From IMG/VR virus record IMGVR_UViG_3300028361_000469, positions 1 through 22,462 of that record: 22,462 nucleotides of DNA, one strand, 5' to 3'. Below, piece after piece: positions 13,757-20,861 of the stretch (position 1 is the stretch's first letter; each line of letters starts with the position of its first letter). Under the pieces are notes generated by a model. The model made no database searches. It saw nothing but the letters and a program-made list of their open reading frames with translations, and was not told the DNA's origin. The position numbers and the translations under genes are program-made. This DNA comes from a virus.

Positions 13757-14625
13757 AATTACGTTATTCAGAAGCATTTTACAGCGTACAAGGTGAAGGT
13801 AAATATGTAGGAGTTCCCAGTGTATTCCTACGCACCTTTGGTTGTAATTTCAGATGTCAAAATTTTGGATTGCCACGTGGCACTGAAAAAGGTCGATACA
13901 ATCCAGAAGTGGCAAAACTAATCGAAGCAGGTGTACACGAAACCACAGAACGCTTTGAAGACCTGCCATTGGTGTTTACAGGCTGTGATACATACGCCAG
14001 TATCTATCCTGAGTTTAAACACTTGGTACATGATCGTACTATTGATGAAGTGGTCGATCACTTGTTGAGCCTTACGCCCGAAGGTTCCTGGACCATGGCA
14101 AATGGTCAAGATGTTCACCTTATCCTAACAGGCGGTGAACCGTTACTTGCTTGGCAGCGATTGTACATTGAGTTGTTCGAGCATCCTAGAATGAAGGATC
14201 TTAAAAATGTTACGTTTGAAACAAACACTACACAATGGCTACACGCAGATTTTAAAAACTATCTCTCAAATGACGCTAGATTTAGAACTACATTTTCTTG
14301 TAGCCCCAAACTATCCGTTAGTGGAGAATCTTGGGCGGATGCTATCAAGCCTGATGTTGCTGCTGATTACTACAGTGTTCCTAGTGCTAGTCTTTATTTC
14401 AAATTTGTTGTGGCTGATGATGTTGATGTTGAAGAAGCCGGCAGAGCAGTTGAAGCATATCGTGATGCGGGTGTGGAATGCCCTGTGTACCTTATGCCAA
14501 TGGGAGGTCGTACTGAAGGCTATAACCTCACCGTACAGGAAGTTGCGAAACTGGCGATGGCAAAAGGATGGCGATTCACTCCCCGACTCCACATATCTTT
14601 ATTCGGGAATGCCTGGGGTACATAA
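13753..14625 (+). CDS. queE: 7-carboxy-7-deazaguanine synthase (QueE), radical SAM
   Basis: Radical SAM enzyme converting 6-carboxytetrahydropterin to 7-carboxy-7-deazaguanine. The start SEAFYSVQGEGKYVGVPSVF is the QueE signature, TGGEP at 126-130 is the SAM-binding motif, and RLHISLFGNAWGT is a QueE-like end. The Fe-S loop is unusual: Cys31 and Cys35 are followed by Phe38 where the third Cys of CX3CX2C belongs. A CDTYAS segment resembling the normal residue run after the cluster comes only at Cys78, so the third ligand appears displaced by an insertion of about 40 residues. Length (290) exceeds bacterial QueE (about 220) mainly for this reason. GGGAG nine bases upstream is the ribosome binding site. 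A partial duplicate of its 3' end follows. Confidence 0.9.
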   Translation: MKLRYSEAFYSVQGEGKYVGVPSVFLRTFGCNFRCQNFGLPRGTEKGRYNPEVAKLIEAGVHETTERFEDLPLVFTGCDTYASIYPEFKHLVHDRTIDEVVDHLLSLTPEGSWTMANGQDVHLILTGGEPLLAWQRLYIELFEHPRMKDLKNVTFETNTTQWLHADFKNYLSNDARFRTTFSCSPKLSVSGESWADAIKPDVAADYYSVPSASLYFKFVVADDVDVEEAGRAVEAYRDAGVECPVYLMPMGGRTEGYNLTVQEVAKLAMAKGWRFTPRLHISLFGNAWGT

Positions 14626-14653
14626 CTATTCGGAAATGCCTGGGGAACTTGAT
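14600..14653 (+). repeat. 27-bp tandem repeat covering the last nine codons of queE
   Basis: Units 14600-14626 and 14627-14653 share 22 of 27 bases. Translated in the queE frame, both read the same final eight residues, LFGNAWGT, and then a stop (TAA in the first, TGA in the second). All five differences are silent or swap one stop for another. Confidence 0.85.
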
Positions 14654-14722
14654 AAAAACGTCAAATACTTTAGAGGTATACACACAGAAGAACAATTTGA
14701 AAAGATAAGGAAAGGTTTATGA
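14636..14722 (+). CDS. Short ORF between queE and the next gene, 28 aa
   Basis: From ATG 14636 in the second repeat unit, the frame reads MPGELDKNVKYFRGIHTEEQ and ends at a TGA that overlaps the next gene by ATGA. An in-frame ATG at 14609 in the first unit would add nine residues. The upstream CGGA is a weak ribosome binding site. Composition and the ATGA junction suggest a real mini-gene, perhaps the stump of a longer one cut by the rearrangement that made the repeat. Confidence 0.45.
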   Translation: MPGELDKNVKYFRGIHTEEQFEKIRKGL

Positions 14723-15051
14723 GAAAAATTACACTAAACCCCCGCATTGCAGATAGTACATCCTTTGATTGGAACAACGACTGGATTGTAATAAAAGAGA
14801 ACGATCAACTAAATGAGTTCAGTGCTCCAAGAAAAGACAATCCATATCGCGGATATACAAAAGAACAACTAGAAGTTATACAAACAGTAAACCGTGTGCT
14901 TGAACACAACAATCAGCCAACTATGACCATTGAAGAAGTAGAGAATTTACTCTTTCCATTTGGGAAAGATCGGAAAATTGAAGCTGAAGACCTGCAAGCT
15001 CTTGCTGGGTTTAAGGTTGAAAAGAAAATCATAGCACTAGATGAGGAGTAA
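14719..15051 (+). CDS. Uncharacterised protein, 110 aa
   Basis: AAGGAAAGG just before the ATG is a strong ribosome binding site, and the start overlaps the previous stop. The N-terminal half contains a Trp-rich acidic stretch (FDWNNDWIVIKENDQ). The C-terminal half is mainly helical (YTKEQLEVIQTVNRVLEHNN, then MTIEEVENLLFPFG). The latter helix-turn-helix layout resembles a small protein-binding domain, but no family is recognised. Confidence 0.78.
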   Translation: MRKITLNPRIADSTSFDWNNDWIVIKENDQLNEFSAPRKDNPYRGYTKEQLEVIQTVNRVLEHNNQPTMTIEEVENLLFPFGKDRKIEAEDLQALAGFKVEKKIIALDEE

Positions 15052-15053
15052 TT

Positions 15054-15491
15054 ATGAAACAGTGGTTAAAGCGTGTCACAGGAATAGAAGCTAAAGAACG
15101 TGAACTAGAACAAGAGATAGCTTTACACAAAGCTGCGGCAGAGGCCGAGCATACTCGTATAGCAGAAGAAGAACTCGAACTTCTAAAAAAGAAAGACCCA
15201 AAGGCATATGCTACACGTCGCAAAGAGCCTTGGGTTAGTGTACTTGATGTTAAAGTAAACGAAGAAAATGTTCGCAACGGATTCTTTGAGATGGATTGGA
15301 ATGAATATTTTATTCAACAGCTTATTCAAGCAGGCTACGGTACTGAGCAGGACCCGGAAGAAGAAATCGTAGATCGTTGGTTCAGAGACATAGTTTATAA
15401 CATGTTGAGTGAAGAAGGACTTGACACACAGCGAAATTCAGGCTATATTAATGTAGTACCAATCGCAAAAGGCAAATCAGAAATATCATGA
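15054..15491 (+). CDS. Uncharacterised coiled-coil phage protein, 145 aa
   Basis: GAGGAG precedes the ATG. Residues about 8-48 form a charged Ala/Glu-rich helix likely to be a coiled coil (KERELEQEIALHKAAAEAEH). The globular part that follows has WVSVLDVKVNEENVRNGFFE, MDWNEYFIQQLIQAGYG and EIVDRWFRDIVYNM, a pattern I associate with conserved small proteins of T4-like phages of aquatic bacteria; no function is known to me. Translation is coupled to the 5' nuclease by ATGA. Confidence 0.82.
   Translation: MKQWLKRVTGIEAKERELEQEIALHKAAAEAEHTRIAEEELELLKKKDPKAYATRRKEPWVSVLDVKVNEENVRNGFFEMDWNEYFIQQLIQAGYGTEQDPEEEIVDRWFRDIVYNMLSEEGLDTQRNSGYINVVPIAKGKSEIS
15421..15449 (+). promoter_or_regulatory. Sigma70-type promoter for the 5' nuclease gene
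   Basis: TTGACA at 15421-15426, a 17-base spacer, then TATATT at 15444-15449. The -10 ends 38 bases before the nuclease ATG and lies in the 3' end of the coiled-coil gene. Confidence 0.7.
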
Positions 15492-16471
15492 AAACTTATA
15501 TAATAATCGATACCGCTAATGTGTTTTTTCGAGCTAGGCACGTTGTACGTGGCGATATCGATACTAAATTAGGTATGGCACTACACATCACACTCAGCAG
15601 CATTAAAAAGGCGTGGCTTGACTTTGGCGCGGATCATGTTGTGTTCTGCTTAGAAGGACGCAGTTGGCGTAAAGATTTCTATGAGCCCTACAAGCGTAAT
15701 CGCAAGGTGACTCGCGATGCTATGACGCCGCGTGAGATGGAAGAAGACAAAGTGTTTTGGGAGATCTTTGATGAGTTCAAAGACTTTGTCGCTAACAAAA
15801 CAAACTGTACTGTGCTACAGAATCCTCAGCTAGAAGCAGACGATTTAATTGCTGGCTGGGTACAGAATCATCCCAGCGACAATCATGTTATTATCAGCAC
15901 AGACGGTGACTTTGCACAGTTGATTGCACCCAATGTAAAACAATACAACGGTGTTGCTAACATGACTATTACACACGAAGGCTACTTTGACGACAAAGGC
16001 AAAGAGGTAATTGATAAAAAGACTAATCAGCCTAAGCCTGCTCCGAACCCGCAATGGCAACTGTTTGAAAAGTGTATGCGTGGCGATACCAGTGACAACG
16101 TGTTTAGTGCGTATCCTGGCGTGCGTGTAAAAGGCACTAAGAATAAGGTTGGTTTGACAGAAGCTTTTGAAGACAAAGGCACAAAAGGCTACAATTGGAA
16201 CAACATGATGCTACAGCGTTGGGTTGATCACAATGGTGTAGAGCATCGGGTATTGGATGATTACAATCGCAATGTTGTGCTGTGTGATCTTACTGCACAG
16301 CCTGATAATATTAAACAAATAATCGATAGTGAAATAAACAGCGTAGAACCTAAAGATGTAAATCAAGTGGGTATGCGGCTTATGAAGTTCTGTGCTAAAT
16401 GGGATCTACAGCGTATTGCTGATCAAGCGCAGAGTTTTGCTGAACCACTTCAAGCAAGGTATATTAAATGA
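15488..16471 (+). CDS. rnh: 5'-3' exonuclease / RNase H (T4 Rnh-like flap nuclease)
   Basis: Removes RNA primers and 5' flaps during lagging-strand synthesis. The 327-residue product is close to T4 RNase H (305). The acidic metal-site motifs of the FEN/PIN-like fold are visible in order: IIDTANVFFRA (Asp8), the basic arch residues RSWRKDFYEPYKRNRK, LEADDLIAGW with paired Asp, STDGDFAQL, and CMRGDTSDNV of the helix-hairpin region. It belongs to the replication set with the polymerase and clamp although it is 12 kb away. ATGA overlaps link it to both neighbours. Confidence 0.92.
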   Translation: MKTYIIIDTANVFFRARHVVRGDIDTKLGMALHITLSSIKKAWLDFGADHVVFCLEGRSWRKDFYEPYKRNRKVTRDAMTPREMEEDKVFWEIFDEFKDFVANKTNCTVLQNPQLEADDLIAGWVQNHPSDNHVIISTDGDFAQLIAPNVKQYNGVANMTITHEGYFDDKGKEVIDKKTNQPKPAPNPQWQLFEKCMRGDTSDNVFSAYPGVRVKGTKNKVGLTEAFEDKGTKGYNWNNMMLQRWVDHNGVEHRVLDDYNRNVVLCDLTAQPDNIKQIIDSEINSVEPKDVNQVGMRLMKFCAKWDLQRIADQAQSFAEPLQARYIK

Positions 16472-16944
16472 CAATTAAAGCTAAACCTATTCTAAAAGAT
16501 CGTTTCTGGATAGTTGAAAATGATGGTGAACGAATCGGCACACTGAGCTGGAATGATGAACGATACATGTTCAGCAACAATGCAGAAACCTGCTTCTTTG
16601 ACAATAAACTTCAAATAAAGAAAAAGTTTGGCGTAGACATTGAATGGAGCATTGTTGGGGATTCTGCAGAGAAATCACTGCCAAAAGACTTTACAGTTCA
16701 TGGTTATCCTACCAGTGTTGCAGCATATAACAGTATGTATGATGTAAAGCGTAAGCTGCCACTGTTTACAAAAAGTGAAAAGTCAAAAAGCCTTTACTGT
16801 GCTGGCTATTATATTATTCGATTCGAAAAGGGTTGGGTCAAAAGCTTTTGTCCTAAACTGATCACAATTGAACGCTACGAAAATCGAGGACCGTTCAAAT
16901 CAGAATTAGAAAGGCGTCAGGAGTTAAGTCGTGTCAACAATTGA
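16468..16944 (+). CDS. Uncharacterised phage protein, 158 aa
   Basis: A mixed alpha/beta protein beginning RFWIVENDGERIGTLSW, which reads as a small beta sheet, then a Lys-rich middle (FTKSEKSKSLYCAGYYIIRF) and FEKGWVKSFCPKLITIERY. The repeated aromatic and basic residues suggest nucleic acid contact. The last part (PFKSELERRQELSRV) is a charged helix. Coupled to the 5' nuclease by ATGA, so a replication accessory role is possible but not shown. Family not recognised. Confidence 0.8.
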   Translation: MTIKAKPILKDRFWIVENDGERIGTLSWNDERYMFSNNAETCFFDNKLQIKKKFGVDIEWSIVGDSAEKSLPKDFTVHGYPTSVAAYNSMYDVKRKLPLFTKSEKSKSLYCAGYYIIRFEKGWVKSFCPKLITIERYENRGPFKSELERRQELSRVNN

Positions 16945-17179
16945 ACCTGTAAACACTGTTCCGCTACAACAGTTTATTCAACAAGTCAAATCAGCTGAAA
17001 ACAGTCGAGCAAAAGAAGTAAAGCTAGATATTGCACAGGCAAAGAATCTGGCCTTTACACTCGGCATAGTTATGAGTAGACTACACGGCGAGTTAGAGCG
17101 ATTGGTTGTAGAAAACAAGCAATCTGATGCTGACCAAGCCATCGAAGTACGACTGGATGGCGGCACAGGCTGGCAATAA
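16931..17179 (+). CDS. Small helical protein with GTG start, 82 aa
   Basis: AGGAG at 16919-16923 lies seven bases before GTG 16931, which overlaps the previous gene by 14 bases. The product is mostly helix: PLQQFIQQVKSAENSRAKEV, then DIAQAKNLAFTLGIVMSRLH and a Gly-rich end. The heptad-like spacing of hydrophobic residues suggests an oligomer. No function recognised. Confidence 0.78.
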   Translation: MSTIEPVNTVPLQQFIQQVKSAENSRAKEVKLDIAQAKNLAFTLGIVMSRLHGELERLVVENKQSDADQAIEVRLDGGTGWQ

Positions 17180-17238
17180 TCTGCGCAGTTTATACAAAAG
17201 AGAGATAAATATATATGTAGTTAATAAGGATTGCATAT

Positions 17239-17526
17239 ATGAGTCGGCCAAAGCCCGTAGTTATTTTAGAACACATTGATAACAAAACCTATAAAAGTGA
17301 ACAGATACTAGAGGCTGATGCTATTTGGGCAGTGTTCTATCAAGGTAAGCCTTTTAATTTAAAAAGTGCCAATGCACTGACAAACTATCCTGGGCCGAAA
17401 TACAAAAAGGTCAGCTTCTCAAATCCTGGTCATGCACACAATCTAGCTAAAAAGCTCAACATCATGTTTAAGTCTAATGATTTTGCTGTGTATAAACTTA
17501 TCACAGGCGAGCAGATAGACGAATGA
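17239..17526 (+). CDS. Uncharacterised phage protein, 95 aa
   Basis: AAGGA at 17226-17230 precedes the ATG by eight bases. The protein reads as a compact alpha/beta fold: VVILEHIDNKTYKSEQIL, IWAVFYQGKPFNLKS, the Pro/Lys segment NYPGPKYKKVSFSNPGHAHN, and a final DFAVYKLITGEQ. Basic and aromatic residues cluster in the middle. In the 59 bases before it, GATAAATA at 17204-17211 differs from the late box at 22069 by one base, so late expression is possible. Overlaps the next gene by ATGA. Confidence 0.8.
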   Translation: MSRPKPVVILEHIDNKTYKSEQILEADAIWAVFYQGKPFNLKSANALTNYPGPKYKKVSFSNPGHAHNLAKKLNIMFKSNDFAVYKLITGEQIDE

Positions 17527-17918
17527 ACTGGAAAGAAACATATACTAAACTGTTTCTCAAAGAACTAGGACACAGTATCAACGAGACCAGTCTCAAAGAA
17601 TACATGCCGCTTTGGTGGCAAAATACACGAAACAAGGCTGCGGGCGGACTTAGACTCTCTAACGAGGGCCTGGGCATGCTGACTCAGATTGGCCTTGCTG
17701 TGTACGAAATACCGTGGCCCAAAGAGATGGTGCTTACTACACAGGTGATCATATTCTTAGATCAATTTATTGACTGTCCGTACTATCTCAACAAAGACAG
17801 TATCACAGTGACTAACGAGCGCAAGGCTGTTGAGCTTACTCTTTTCTCAGGGGATCTGCGCAAGTATGGCATAGTCAAAGCTATGACTAGATCAAAAAAA
17901 GAAGCAGAAGAATCCTAA
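17523..17918 (+). CDS. Uncharacterised phage protein, 131 aa
   Basis: It starts in the stop of the previous gene (ATGA). The product has a Trp-rich N-terminal part (NWKETYTKLFLKELG, YMPLWWQNTRNKAAGG), a helix with LSNEGLGMLTQIGLAVYEIP, a hydrophobic VLTTQVIIFLDQF, and SITVTNERKAVELTLFSGDL. The regular alternation is that of a small globular domain. A DNA-binding or regulatory role is possible from its basic tail (MTRSKKEAEES), but no family is recognised. Confidence 0.8.
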   Translation: MNWKETYTKLFLKELGHSINETSLKEYMPLWWQNTRNKAAGGLRLSNEGLGMLTQIGLAVYEIPWPKEMVLTTQVIIFLDQFIDCPYYLNKDSITVTNERKAVELTLFSGDLRKYGIVKAMTRSKKEAEES

Positions 17919-17956
17919 CTGTTTAAAATCATTGAAAATCTTTTTTACTAAAAAGG

Positions 17957-17985
17957 TTGACCTATTGCAGAACCAATGTTATATT
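17957..17985 (+). promoter_or_regulatory. Sigma70-type promoter for the MoxR-type ATPase
   Basis: TTGACC at 17957-17962, a 17-base spacer, then TATATT at 17980-17985, in the 117-base intergenic region 17919-18035. A/T tracts just upstream (AAAATCTTTTTTACTAAAAA) could form an UP element. The ribosome binding site AAAGGA lies at 18021-18026. Confidence 0.8.
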
Positions 17986-18035
17986 GTATTTGTTAGTTAA
18001 ACACACGCACTGGTCGAACTGAAAGGACTACAACA

Positions 18036-19118
18036 ATGGATACTTCAACTCGTACTGTTACTCCAAACAGCGCAAAATCTTCAATTAAACACGCTCTGCG
18101 CAAGAAGCGCCCGATCTTCCTTTGGGGCCCTCCGGGCATTGGTAAGTCGGATATTATTCACCAGATCGGCGAGCAACTGAATGCTCACGTAATCGACATT
18201 CGTTTGTCGCTGTGGGATCCTACTGACATCAAAGGTATTCCTTACTTCAGCAGCGTTGACAACACTATGCTTTGGGCTCCGCCTAGCGAACTGCCTAGCC
18301 AAGAACTGGCTGATAAGTATGAGAACGTTGTATTGTTCTTGGACGAGATGAACAGTGCCGCTCCAAGTGTGCAGGCCGCTGCATACCAGCTGATTCTTAA
18401 CCGTCGTGTTGGTACCTACAAGCTGCCTGACAATGTTATGATTGTTGCCGCAGGTAACCGCGAAGCTGACAAAGGCGTTACGTACCGTATGCCTGCTCCG
18501 CTGGCTAACCGCTTTATCCACTTGGAAATGGCTGTTAACTTCGACGACTGGTTCGGATGGGCTGTTAACAACAGCATCCACAAAGACGTTGTAGGTTACT
18601 TGACTTTTAGCAAAAAGGACCTTTACGACTTTGATCCTAAGTCGCCGAGCCGTTCGTTTGCTACTCCACGTTCTTGGTCGTTCGTGAGCGAGTTGCTCGA
18701 AGACGATCTTGATGCTGGTACCACAACTGATCTAGTTGCTGGTGCCATTGGCGAAGGTTTGGCTGTGAAGTTTATGGCACACCGCAAGGTTGCTGCTTCG
18801 ATGCCTAACCCTAGCGACATCCTTGCTGGTAAGGTTAAAGAGATGAAGTCTAAAGAGATCAGTGCAATGTATTCCTTGACTGTGTCTCTTTGCTACGAAC
18901 TCAAGGAGAGTGATGCTGCCGGCGATAAGAAGTTTGATGAAAAAGTCAGCAACTTCCTGCGCTTTGCAATGGATAACTTTGATACCGAACTGGTTGTTAT
19001 GGGTATCAAGCTGGCACTGACGCAATATAACTTGCCTATCGACCCCGACGCCGTGGACTGCTTCGATGAGTTCCACGACCGTTACGGTAAGTATATTAAG
19101 GCAGCACAGAGCGTCTAA
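18036..19118 (+). CDS. MoxR-type AAA+ ATPase
   Basis: A 360-residue AAA+ chaperone-type ATPase. Walker A is GPPGIGKS at 31-38, Walker B is VVLFLDEMNSA at 98-108, and sensor 1 is VAAGN ending at Asn141, followed by PAPLANRF with a likely arginine finger. MoxR proteins work with a VWA-domain partner to remodel or activate a target protein, and such a partner is the next gene. The gene has its own promoter and ends in an intrinsic terminator, so it can be expressed separately. Its base composition is the richest in G+C of the window (31 of 60 at 18661-18720), with regular codon use suggestive of high expression. The target protein is unknown. Confidence 0.9.
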   Translation: MDTSTRTVTPNSAKSSIKHALRKKRPIFLWGPPGIGKSDIIHQIGEQLNAHVIDIRLSLWDPTDIKGIPYFSSVDNTMLWAPPSELPSQELADKYENVVLFLDEMNSAAPSVQAAAYQLILNRRVGTYKLPDNVMIVAAGNREADKGVTYRMPAPLANRFIHLEMAVNFDDWFGWAVNNSIHKDVVGYLTFSKKDLYDFDPKSPSRSFATPRSWSFVSELLEDDLDAGTTTDLVAGAIGEGLAVKFMAHRKVAASMPNPSDILAGKVKEMKSKEISAMYSLTVSLCYELKESDAAGDKKFDEKVSNFLRFAMDNFDTELVVMGIKLALTQYNLPIDPDAVDCFDEFHDRYGKYIKAAQSV

Positions 19119-19124
19119 ACAACA

Positions 19125-19153
19125 AAGTGGGCAGGGAGACCTGCCCACTTTTT
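19125..19153 (+). terminator. Rho-independent terminator after the MoxR gene
   Basis: AAGTGGGCAGG (19125-19135) pairs perfectly with CCTGCCCACTT (19140-19150) around a four-base loop, followed by TTT. It stands seven bases after the ATPase stop and twelve bases before the next promoter, in intergenic DNA. Confidence 0.9.
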
Positions 19154-19164
19154 CTATTCAACGG

Positions 19165-19193
19165 TTGACAACGATTGTAAATACTGTTATAGT
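19165..19193 (+). promoter_or_regulatory. Sigma70-type promoter for the VWA/metallopeptidase gene
   Basis: TTGACA at 19165-19170, a 17-base spacer, then TATAGT at 19188-19193. The -10 ends 31 bases before the ATG, and AGAGG serves as ribosome binding site. Confidence 0.8.
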
Positions 19194-19224
19194 TACAGCA
19201 TGAACACTAGCACAGAGGTAAACT

Positions 19225-20544
19225 ATGTCTACTAAACAAACTCAAAGCAAACTTAAGAACTGGGAGCCTGACCCAAATATTACTGGCGAAGAACTAGAGC
19301 GTATGCGTGTAGAAGTATATGATCGTATCGTTGTCGCTCGTATTGGTCTTCTACTGCGTCATCCTTTCTTCGGTAACATGGCAACTCGTTTGCGTATTCT
19401 TGCTGCGGATGATTGGCTTATGACTGCGGCTGTTGACGGTAAGAATCTCTACTACAACACTCAGTTCTTTAACGCAATGAATAACAAAGAGATCGAGTTT
19501 GTTATTGCTCACGAGATCCTGCACTGTGTTTACGATCACCTTGGTCGTCGTGACTGGCAAGGTCGTGACATGCGGCATCGTCTCTACAACATCGCAGCAG
19601 ACTATATTGTAAACAACCTGCTGGTGCGTGATCGTATCGGTACCAAGCCCAAGGTGGTTGACTGCTACCAAGACTTCAAGTATGAAGGCTGGAGCAGTGA
19701 AGAAGTCTACGAAGAGCTTTACAAAGAAGCTAAGAAAAACGGCGAAGATTTCCTTGACAAGCTGGGCGAGATGCTGGACGAACACCTTGACATGGATGGC
19801 GATGGCGACGAAAATGACAACGGTGAAGGCAAGGACAAGAACGGCAACGGTACCAGCAGCAAGCGTCCTAAATTTACTGAGGAGCAGATTCGTCAGCTAA
19901 AAGACGATATCAAAGAAAACATGCTCAGTGCTGCGCAGGCCGCAGGTGCTGGCAATGTTCCTGCTGGTGTCGCTCGCATGATCAAGGAAATGACTGAGCC
20001 TAAGATGAACTGGCGCGAACTGATTCGTCAGCAAATCCAAAGCACAATCAAGAGCGACTACACTATGATTCGTCCTAGCCGCAAGGGCTGGCATACTGGC
20101 GCTATTCTACCTGGTATGAGCTTCCAGGACACTATTGACCTTTGTATTGCACTTGACATGTCAGGTTCAATTGGTAGTGCTCAGGCTGCTGACTTCCTTG
20201 GTGAAGTTAAAGGCATTATGGATGAGTTTAAAGACTATCGCATCAAGCTGTGGTGCTTTGATACTAAGGTTTACAACGAACAAGACTTTAGCGCCGATGG
20301 CGGCGAAGATTTGATGGACTATGAAATTCTGGGCGGTGGTGGCACTGACTTTGATGCTAACTGGGAATACATGAAAGAAAATGATATCCAGCCTAAGAAG
20401 TTCATCATGTTCACTGACGGCTATCCTTGGAATAGCTGGGGTGACGCAGATTACTGTGATACTGTGTTTATTATCCACGGTCACAGTGATAAAAATCTTG
20501 AAGCGCCGTTTGGTGTTACTGCACACTACGAAGAAGGTAAATGA
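19225..20544 (+). CDS. Metallopeptidase-like protein with VWA domain (DUF2201 type)
   Basis: A 439-residue partner-type protein for the upstream MoxR ATPase. The N-terminal half has a zinc-peptidase motif, VIAHEILHCVYDH with HEILH at 96-100. An acidic linker around residues 187-210 contains D189xD191GD193GD195, similar to a calcium-binding EF-hand loop. The C-terminal half is a VWA-like domain with the metal site DMSGS at 311-315 and a later FTDGYPW strand end. This order (HExxH domain, then VWA) is the DUF2201 arrangement typical of MoxR partners. It may cleave or remodel a phage or host protein. It overlaps the next gene by ATGA. The DNA is GC-rich like the ATPase gene. Confidence 0.87.
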   Translation: MSTKQTQSKLKNWEPDPNITGEELERMRVEVYDRIVVARIGLLLRHPFFGNMATRLRILAADDWLMTAAVDGKNLYYNTQFFNAMNNKEIEFVIAHEILHCVYDHLGRRDWQGRDMRHRLYNIAADYIVNNLLVRDRIGTKPKVVDCYQDFKYEGWSSEEVYEELYKEAKKNGEDFLDKLGEMLDEHLDMDGDGDENDNGEGKDKNGNGTSSKRPKFTEEQIRQLKDDIKENMLSAAQAAGAGNVPAGVARMIKEMTEPKMNWRELIRQQIQSTIKSDYTMIRPSRKGWHTGAILPGMSFQDTIDLCIALDMSGSIGSAQAADFLGEVKGIMDEFKDYRIKLWCFDTKVYNEQDFSADGGEDLMDYEILGGGGTDFDANWEYMKENDIQPKKFIMFTDGYPWNSWGDADYCDTVFIIHGHSDKNLEAPFGVTAHYEEGK

Positions 20545-20822
20545 TTAAGAACGGAGAACCAAATCCACTTAACGTTTTTGAAGTGAGGCGAGTCAAAGCG
20601 GCTGCGCCTCACTTTGAGTATGTTAACATACCTATGAAATACAATCTTGATCAAAGTTTGATAAAATGGATCGAACGAAACATCAAGAACAGATTCTACA
20701 TAGGACGCAATGTGTTACTAGACGACAACAACAAAATTGCTCAGATAATTACAATTGGCTTTGAAGAGACCAAAGACATGAGCTATTTCATGTTGGCCTG
20801 TCCACATTTAAAGTACAACTAA
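20541..20822 (+). CDS. Uncharacterised phage protein, 93 aa
   Basis: Translationally coupled to the VWA gene by ATGA. The product has VNIPMKYNLDQSLIKWIERN, KNRFYIGRNVLLDDNNKIAQ and ends TKDMSYFMLACPHLKYN. The strand-helix-strand pattern is globular and the C-terminus looks strongly conserved in character, but I do not recognise a family. It may form part of the MoxR-VWA system because it shares its transcript. Confidence 0.78.
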   Translation: MIKNGEPNPLNVFEVRRVKAAAPHFEYVNIPMKYNLDQSLIKWIERNIKNRFYIGRNVLLDDNNKIAQIITIGFEETKDMSYFMLACPHLKYN

Positions 20823-20861
20823 ATAAACTGCGCATATATAATAGTGTAAGGAGATTAAACT

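Noticed and set aside
14623-14653. Stop-codon read-through extending queE into the second repeat unit
   Set aside because: The repeat simply re-encodes the same C-terminus and stop; nothing such as a pseudoknot or special stop context supports read-through.
14207-14722. Long + strand reading frame overlapping the second half of queE
   Set aside because: It is out of frame with the well-supported queE and lacks any motif; only its last 28-37 codons, beyond the queE stop, may be real.
17204-17211. Late promoter at GATAAATA before the 95-residue gene
   Set aside because: One mismatch at the first base of the late box, in an AT-rich gap; noted in the gene entry but not called as a feature.
19658-19686. 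Promoter-like TTGACT-17-TATGAA inside the VWA gene
   Set aside because: Weaker boxes, mid-gene position and no gene start nearby; probably chance.
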